NCBI GenBank assembly: GCA_023416055.1
Contig: JAEZIH010000101.1
Location: 1 to 10,107, forward strand
Length of the DNA stretch: 10,107 nt
From: Pseudomonadota bacterium
GTDB lineage: Bacteria; Pseudomonadota; Alphaproteobacteria; Caulobacterales; Caulobacteraceae
Reading direction: 5' to 3'
Every line of letters starts with the position of its first letter. Position 1 is the first letter of the stretch. Positions 6,849-10,107 of this stretch are shown piece by piece. The notes under the pieces were generated by a model. That model searched no databases and had not been told where the DNA came from. It saw nothing but the letters and a program-made list of their open reading frames with translations. Position numbers and translations under genes: made by a program.

Positions 6849-7217
6849 TCAGGCGGGGGAGCGGGTCCGCAATGCGGCAAGGGCGATCAGAAGCCAAGCG
6901 GCGATCATCAGCACGCCGCCGATCGGGGCGACGGCCCCCATGACGCGCAGGCCTGCGAGGCCGACCGTCGACAGGGCGAGGGCGAAGATCAGGCCGCCCG
7001 CCGAACCGACCCAGCCGGCCGCCTCGACCAGCCGCCCGCGGGCGGGCCACAGGGCGCAGACGAGGGCCAGCAGGGCGTGCGCCAGCTGGTAATGGGCGCC
7101 CGTGGTCAGCAGCTGCCTCACCTGCGGCCCGGCGCCGTGGGCCGCGAAGGCCCCCAGCGCCACGGCCATGGCGCCGTTCAGGGCGGCGAAGGCCGCCAGA
7201 CTCCGGGTCACGCTCAT
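6849..7217 (-). CDS. DUF423 family small membrane protein (YgdD-like)
   Basis: The product is 122 residues and nearly all hydrophobic, with about four predicted membrane helices (roughly 5-27, 43-57, 66-88, 92-115). Family features are visible: the ALGAFAAHG motif (20-28), the TTGAHYQLAHALLAL block (38-52) and APIGGVLMIAAWLLIAL near the C-terminus (97-113). It is an inner-membrane protein; I know no biochemical function for the family. ATG 7217 matches family length, but GAGG (7222-7219) is only one base from it and seven bases from the GTG at 7211, which would give a 120-residue product. The start could therefore be GTG 7211, or ATG 7217 on a leaderless mRNA. It is the first gene of a likely operon with pip and is divergent from the MFS gene. 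Confidence 0.9.
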   Translation of the reverse strand: MSVTRSLAAFAALNGAMAVALGAFAAHGAGPQVRQLLTTGAHYQLAHALLALVCALWPARGRLVEAAGWVGSAGGLIFALALSTVGLAGLRVMGAVAPIGGVLMIAAWLLIALAALRTRSPA

Positions 7218-7265
7218 GCCTCGACGCTAGCCGACAGAATCCCGCCCGTCTGCTATTCGCCGGCC
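7218..7265. promoter_or_regulatory. Divergent promoter spacer between the DUF423 and MFS genes
   Basis: Only 48 bases separate the two start codons. Compared with the Caulobacter housekeeping consensus (TTGACGS, 10-14 bases, GCTANAWC), the + strand has CCGACAG (7231-7237), 14 bases, GCTATTCG (7252-7259), then 6 bases to ATG 7266. The - strand has CAGACGG (7252-7246), 14 bases, GCTAGCGT (7231-7224), then 6 bases to ATG 7217. Matches are partial (about 4-5 of 7 in the -35; mainly GCTA in the -10). Both would start transcription at or near the ATG, which suits leaderless mRNAs and the absence of a well-placed Shine-Dalgarno. A GAATC (GANTC) methylation site lies at 7237-7241. Assigned by eye only. 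Confidence 0.35.
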
Positions 7266-8423
7266 ATGACCCCCGCCTGGCGCATGGCTTTGCAGTATGT
7301 GTTGCTCTTCGGCGCCACCGGAGTGTCCCTTCCGTTTGCAGGGCTGTGGATGCGCTCGCAAGGGTTGAGCGGGGCCGAGATCGGCGCCCTGCTCGCCGCT
7401 CCCATGCTGGCTCGGGTGGCCACCGGGCCCTTGCTCGCCGTCTGGGCCGACGGCTTCCGCTACCGCCGCACCCCGATCGCCCTGCTCGGGTTGGTCATGG
7501 CCGCAGGCTACGGCCTCGCCGGCTGGACCGATGCTGGCGGCCTGCGCGCTCTCGGATGGTTCGTCGGCGCCACCGCCATGGCCGCCCTGATCCCGCTCAG
7601 CGACGTGCTGACGCTGCGCCTCGCAGGCCGGCTCGGCTTCAGCTTCTCCCTGCCGCGAGGCGCCGGCTCGGCCGCCTTCGTCCTCACCAACGTCATCATG
7701 GGCGCCCTGTTGCTGCGCTGGCCGGCGGATGCGGTGATCATCTGGCTCACCGTCGTCTCGCTGACCTTGGCGATCGTGGCGGCGGTCGCCCTGCCGGCCG
7801 AGCCGGTCGGAGAGGGCGCTCCGGCCGCCGGGCTTGACCGTTTCCGCGGCCTCGGCCGGCTGGTCCTCGACCCCGTCTTCATGCTGGCAATCGTCGCCAT
7901 CGGCCTCGTCCAGGCGGCGCACGCCTTCCAGTACGGCTTCTCGGTCCTGCTGTGGAAAACCCAGGGGATAAGTGAAGCGACCACCGGCGCGCTTTGGGCC
8001 TTCGGCGTCGGGGTCGAGATCGCTCTCATGTGGCTGTTCGAGCCGTGGCGTCGCCGCGCCGGCGTCGGGCCGTGGATGCTGCTGACCGTCGGCTCGGCGG
8101 CCGCCGTGGTCCGCTGGACCGCCATGGCCTTCGCCCCGCCGCTATGGCTGCTATGGCCGCTCCAGGCCCTCCACGCCCTGACCTTCGCGGCCACCTTCCT
8201 CGTGGGGGTGCAGATCGTCGAGCGCCTGTCGCCCGCGGACAGCCACACCGCCGCCCAGACGCTCAGCTCGGTGCTTTCCGCCGGCCTGCTGATCGGCCTG
8301 GCCACGGCCGCCTCCGGGCCGCTGTACGACCGCTTCGGCGCCGGCGGCTACTGGGCCATGGCGGCCATGGCTCTCGCGGGCCTGCTCGCCGCCGTCCCGC
8401 TCCGGTCGCGGCTGGCCGGCTAG
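7266..8423 (+). CDS. Major facilitator superfamily transporter (MFS_1-like/HcaT type)
   Basis: The product is 385 residues, with about 12 membrane helices expected. The first helix (about 8-29) ends LPFAGLWMRSQGLSGAEIG, typical of the MFS_1_like group that includes the E. coli phenylpropionate permease homologue HcaT. A motif-A-like loop AVWADGFRYRRTP (58-70) follows between helices 2 and 3. A polar central loop near 180-195 separates the two six-helix halves. The substrate cannot be told from sequence, and no catabolic gene nearby suggests one. The start ATG 7266 is chosen because the first helix follows at once and the frame upstream overlaps the divergent gene. No Shine-Dalgarno is visible, which is consistent with a leaderless message. 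Its stop shares CTAG with that of the convergent coiled-coil gene. Confidence 0.88.
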   Translation: MTPAWRMALQYVLLFGATGVSLPFAGLWMRSQGLSGAEIGALLAAPMLARVATGPLLAVWADGFRYRRTPIALLGLVMAAGYGLAGWTDAGGLRALGWFVGATAMAALIPLSDVLTLRLAGRLGFSFSLPRGAGSAAFVLTNVIMGALLLRWPADAVIIWLTVVSLTLAIVAAVALPAEPVGEGAPAAGLDRFRGLGRLVLDPVFMLAIVAIGLVQAAHAFQYGFSVLLWKTQGISEATTGALWAFGVGVEIALMWLFEPWRRRAGVGPWMLLTVGSAAAVVRWTAMAFAPPLWLLWPLQALHALTFAATFLVGVQIVERLSPADSHTAAQTLSSVLSAGLLIGLATAASGPLYDRFGAGGYWAMAAMALAGLLAAVPLRSRLAG

Positions 8424-10107
8424 GCGAGGTCGCCGATGGCGGCGTCCAGCAGCATGAAGGCCCGGCCGCCGTCCGAGGTCAGCCGACCCAGCACGCCGGG
8501 GCTGTCGCCCGCCGCCGCCCGCGTCGCCAGATCCCGCGAGAAGGCCCGCACATAGGCTTCCGCATCGGCGCGCAGGTCGCTGTCGGTCAGCACCCGCCGC
8601 GACACGCTGCGCACCGCCGCCGGCGCCACACGGCGCACGATCTGCCGCGCCCGGTCCGGGTCTCCGGCGCTGACGGCCTGCGACGCCTCCTCGACGCGCG
8701 AGCGCGGCAGCAGGGCGTTCGGGTCCACGCCCATGCGCCGGATGGCGGCGGTGATCCGTTCGCCCAGCGCCTCGGCGTCCGGGGCCGGCATCATCGGGGT
8801 GTCCAGGTCCAGCGGCGGCTCGCCAGGCCCGTCGTCGACCAGGTCGTTCCAGCCCAGACGGTCCTTCTCCGGCTGGCTGGCGGCGGGCGCCCCGCCCATC
8901 GGCTCCAGCTTCAGCCGTCCGCGCAGGCCGAAGCCGCGGGAGTCCTCATTGCGCTCGGGACGACCGACGCGGGGCGAGTCCGGCTCGGGCCCCGGCTCGC
9001 GGCGGCGCGGGACGCCCCCGGTGTCGCCCGACACCACGCCCATCAGGCGCACCGCCTCGGTCAGCATGTCGTAGTTGCGGCGCACCCGCTCCTGGAAGCC
9101 GGCGTCCAGCGCCTCCGTGTCGGCGGCCGCCTTCTGCGAGGCGGCGGACAGGGCGGCCAGGCCTTCCTCGACCGTGGCCCGCACCGCCTCCACCCGCTCG
9201 CGGGCCTCCTCCGGCAGGCGCGCGGCGCGTTCGTCCAGCTCCCCCATCGCCGTCTCGACGCGGACGAGGGCCGCATTCATCCGTTCGACGGTGGCCTCCA
9301 GCTGCTCGACCGCCCGCTGGCCGGCCTCGTCGACCAGGTGGCCGGTCTCGGCGACGATGCGGCGCGCGCTGTCGACGCGGGCGTCGGCGGCCTGGTCGGC
9401 CTTCTGGGCCGCCTCGAACAGGGCCTCGCCCAGCCGATCGGCGCGCAGCTGGGCCTGGGCTGCAGCCTCGTCCGCGGCCAGCCGCGAATCCTCGGCGGTG
9501 GCCTGCAGGGCGGCCAGCGCCCGGCGCGTCTCCTCCACCAGGGCGTCGCGCGCCTCGGCGGCGAGGGACTCGAACTTGTCCAGCGCCAGCTTGGTGGCGG
9601 CGTCGAAGCCGTCGGCCTCGCGCTGGGACATCTCGACGAGGGCGCGGAACTGGTCCGTCGCCGCCTCGACCAGGTCCTTGATGCTCTCGGTCGTCCGCAC
9701 CGAGGTCTGGCCCAGCTCCTCGGTCACCGCCCTGGTGGCGGACAACTGCTCGGTCAGCTGCGCCCTCTGGCTCTCGACCTGGGCCGAGAAGTCCTCCTGG
9801 TCGGTGCGCAGGGCGTAGGCGGCGGTGACCAGCGCGGCGCGCTGCTGGCCGAGTCCTTCCTCGACCGACTGGATCTGTTCGGCGACGCCCGATCCGGCGT
9901 TCTCCAGGCGCAGCGTCTGGCGCGCCAGATCGTCGGCCGCGACGCGGGCCGCGTCCTGGGCCTCGCCGGCGGCGGCGGCCAGGTCGGCGGCGCGGGCGGC
10001 CAGCGCCGCTTCGGCCTCGCGCAGCTGGGTCTGGGCGAGGTCCGAAGCATCGACCACCATGCGCGACTGGCGCTCCACAGCGTCGATCACCCCGGTCGCC
10101 TGGGTGT
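8420..10107 (-). CDS. tipN: Long coiled-coil protein, candidate TipN polarity factor (5' end off window)
   Basis: This is a partial gene: 561 codons are visible and the frame is still open at the window edge, so the N-terminus is missing. Visible residues 1-355 are almost continuous Ala/Glu/Arg/Gln-rich coiled coil with few prolines. Residues 360-390 form a Pro/Arg/Gly-rich linker, 391-440 a low-complexity stretch with FGLRGRLKLEP and RLGWNDLVDD, and 441-561 a compact helical C-terminal domain (EALGERITAAIRRMGVDPNA through AFMLLDAAIGDLA). A very long coiled coil with a conserved-looking C-terminal end in a Caulobacterales-like genome fits TipN (888 residues in Caulobacter), an inner-membrane protein marking the new pole and influencing growth-zone and MreB placement. 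TipN's two N-terminal membrane helices would lie off window, so this is a recognition from architecture, not proof. The alternative is an unrelated coiled-coil (apolipoprotein-like) protein. Confidence 0.5.
   Translation of the reverse strand, partial: TQATGVIDAVERQSRMVVDASDLAQTQLREAEAALAARAADLAAAAGEAQDAARVAADDLARQTLRLENAGSGVAEQIQSVEEGLGQQRAALVTAAYALRTDQEDFSAQVESQRAQLTEQLSATRAVTEELGQTSVRTTESIKDLVEAATDQFRALVEMSQREADGFDAATKLALDKFESLAAEARDALVEETRRALAALQATAEDSRLAADEAAAQAQLRADRLGEALFEAAQKADQAADARVDSARRIVAETGHLVDEAGQRAVEQLEATVERMNAALVRVETAMGELDERAARLPEEARERVEAVRATVEEGLAALSAASQKAAADTEALDAGFQERVRRNYDMLTEAVRLMGVVSGDTGGVPRRREPGPEPDSPRVGRPERNEDSRGFGLRGRLKLEPMGGAPAASQPEKDRLGWNDLVDDGPGEPPLDLDTPMMPAPDAEALGERITAAIRRMGVDPNALLPRSRVEEASQAVSAGDPDRARQIVRRVAPAAVRSVSRRVLTDSDLRADAEAYVRAFSRDLATRAAAGDSPGVLGRLTSDGGRAFMLLDAAIGDLA

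Noticed and set aside
6824-6880. Upstream extension of pip by 19 residues
   Set aside because: The extra residues (Pro/Arg-rich) do not resemble family N-termini and the start would overlap the DUF423 gene; no Shine-Dalgarno supports it.
7077-7265. Longer N-terminus for the MFS protein
   Set aside because: The in-frame upstream sequence is antisense to the DUF423 gene, hydrophilic and unlike any transporter N-terminus.
9075-9818. A 247-codon Ser/Ala/Arg-rich + strand frame opposite the coiled-coil gene
   Set aside because: Its Ser/Ala/Arg repetition is what GC-rich coiled-coil codons give when read on the opposite strand. It has no start signal or domain.

Overview
The window is a high-GC chromosomal segment whose proteins look alphaproteobacterial. 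The best fit is Caulobacterales, probably Brevundimonas or a close relative. This rests on protein character (MreB end, PBP2, RodA, a TipN-like coiled-coil protein) and on -35/-10 motifs resembling the Caulobacter housekeeping consensus. I could not run a database search, so the genus is an inference.

Positions 1-5746 (+ strand) hold the rod-shape (elongasome) cluster: the 3' end of mreB, then mreC, mreD, mrdA (PBP2) and rodA, followed 28 bases later by a small DUF6173-like gene of unknown role. Start and stop codons overlap as ATGA at mreC/mreD and mrdA/rodA. The 85-base gap between mreD and mrdA is exactly filled by a 30-codon reading frame that overlaps both neighbours as ATGA and has its own Shine-Dalgarno sequence. 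A perfect hairpin inside it covers the mrdA Shine-Dalgarno. Together MreB (cytoplasmic filament), MreC/MreD (membrane and periplasmic adaptors), RodA (SEDS glycosyltransferase) and PBP2 (transpeptidase) build the lateral cell wall.

Positions 5747-5850 lie between convergent genes and consist largely of heptamer repeats in inverted orientation: a degenerate left arm and a perfect five-copy right array. Positions 5849-7217 (- strand) encode a DUF423 membrane protein followed by a proline iminopeptidase, a likely two-gene operon. A 48-base divergent spacer then separates DUF423 from an MFS transporter (7266-8423, +).

The MFS gene converges with a large partial gene on the - strand (8420-10107). 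It encodes a long coiled-coil protein with a conserved-looking C-terminal helical domain and is a candidate for the polarity factor TipN. The two stop codons share the palindrome CTAG.

No tRNA, rRNA, CRISPR, insertion sequence, prophage or defence gene was seen. The window is mostly conserved core genome. The points most worth checking are the mreD-mrdA micro-ORF with its hairpin and the inverted heptamer array.
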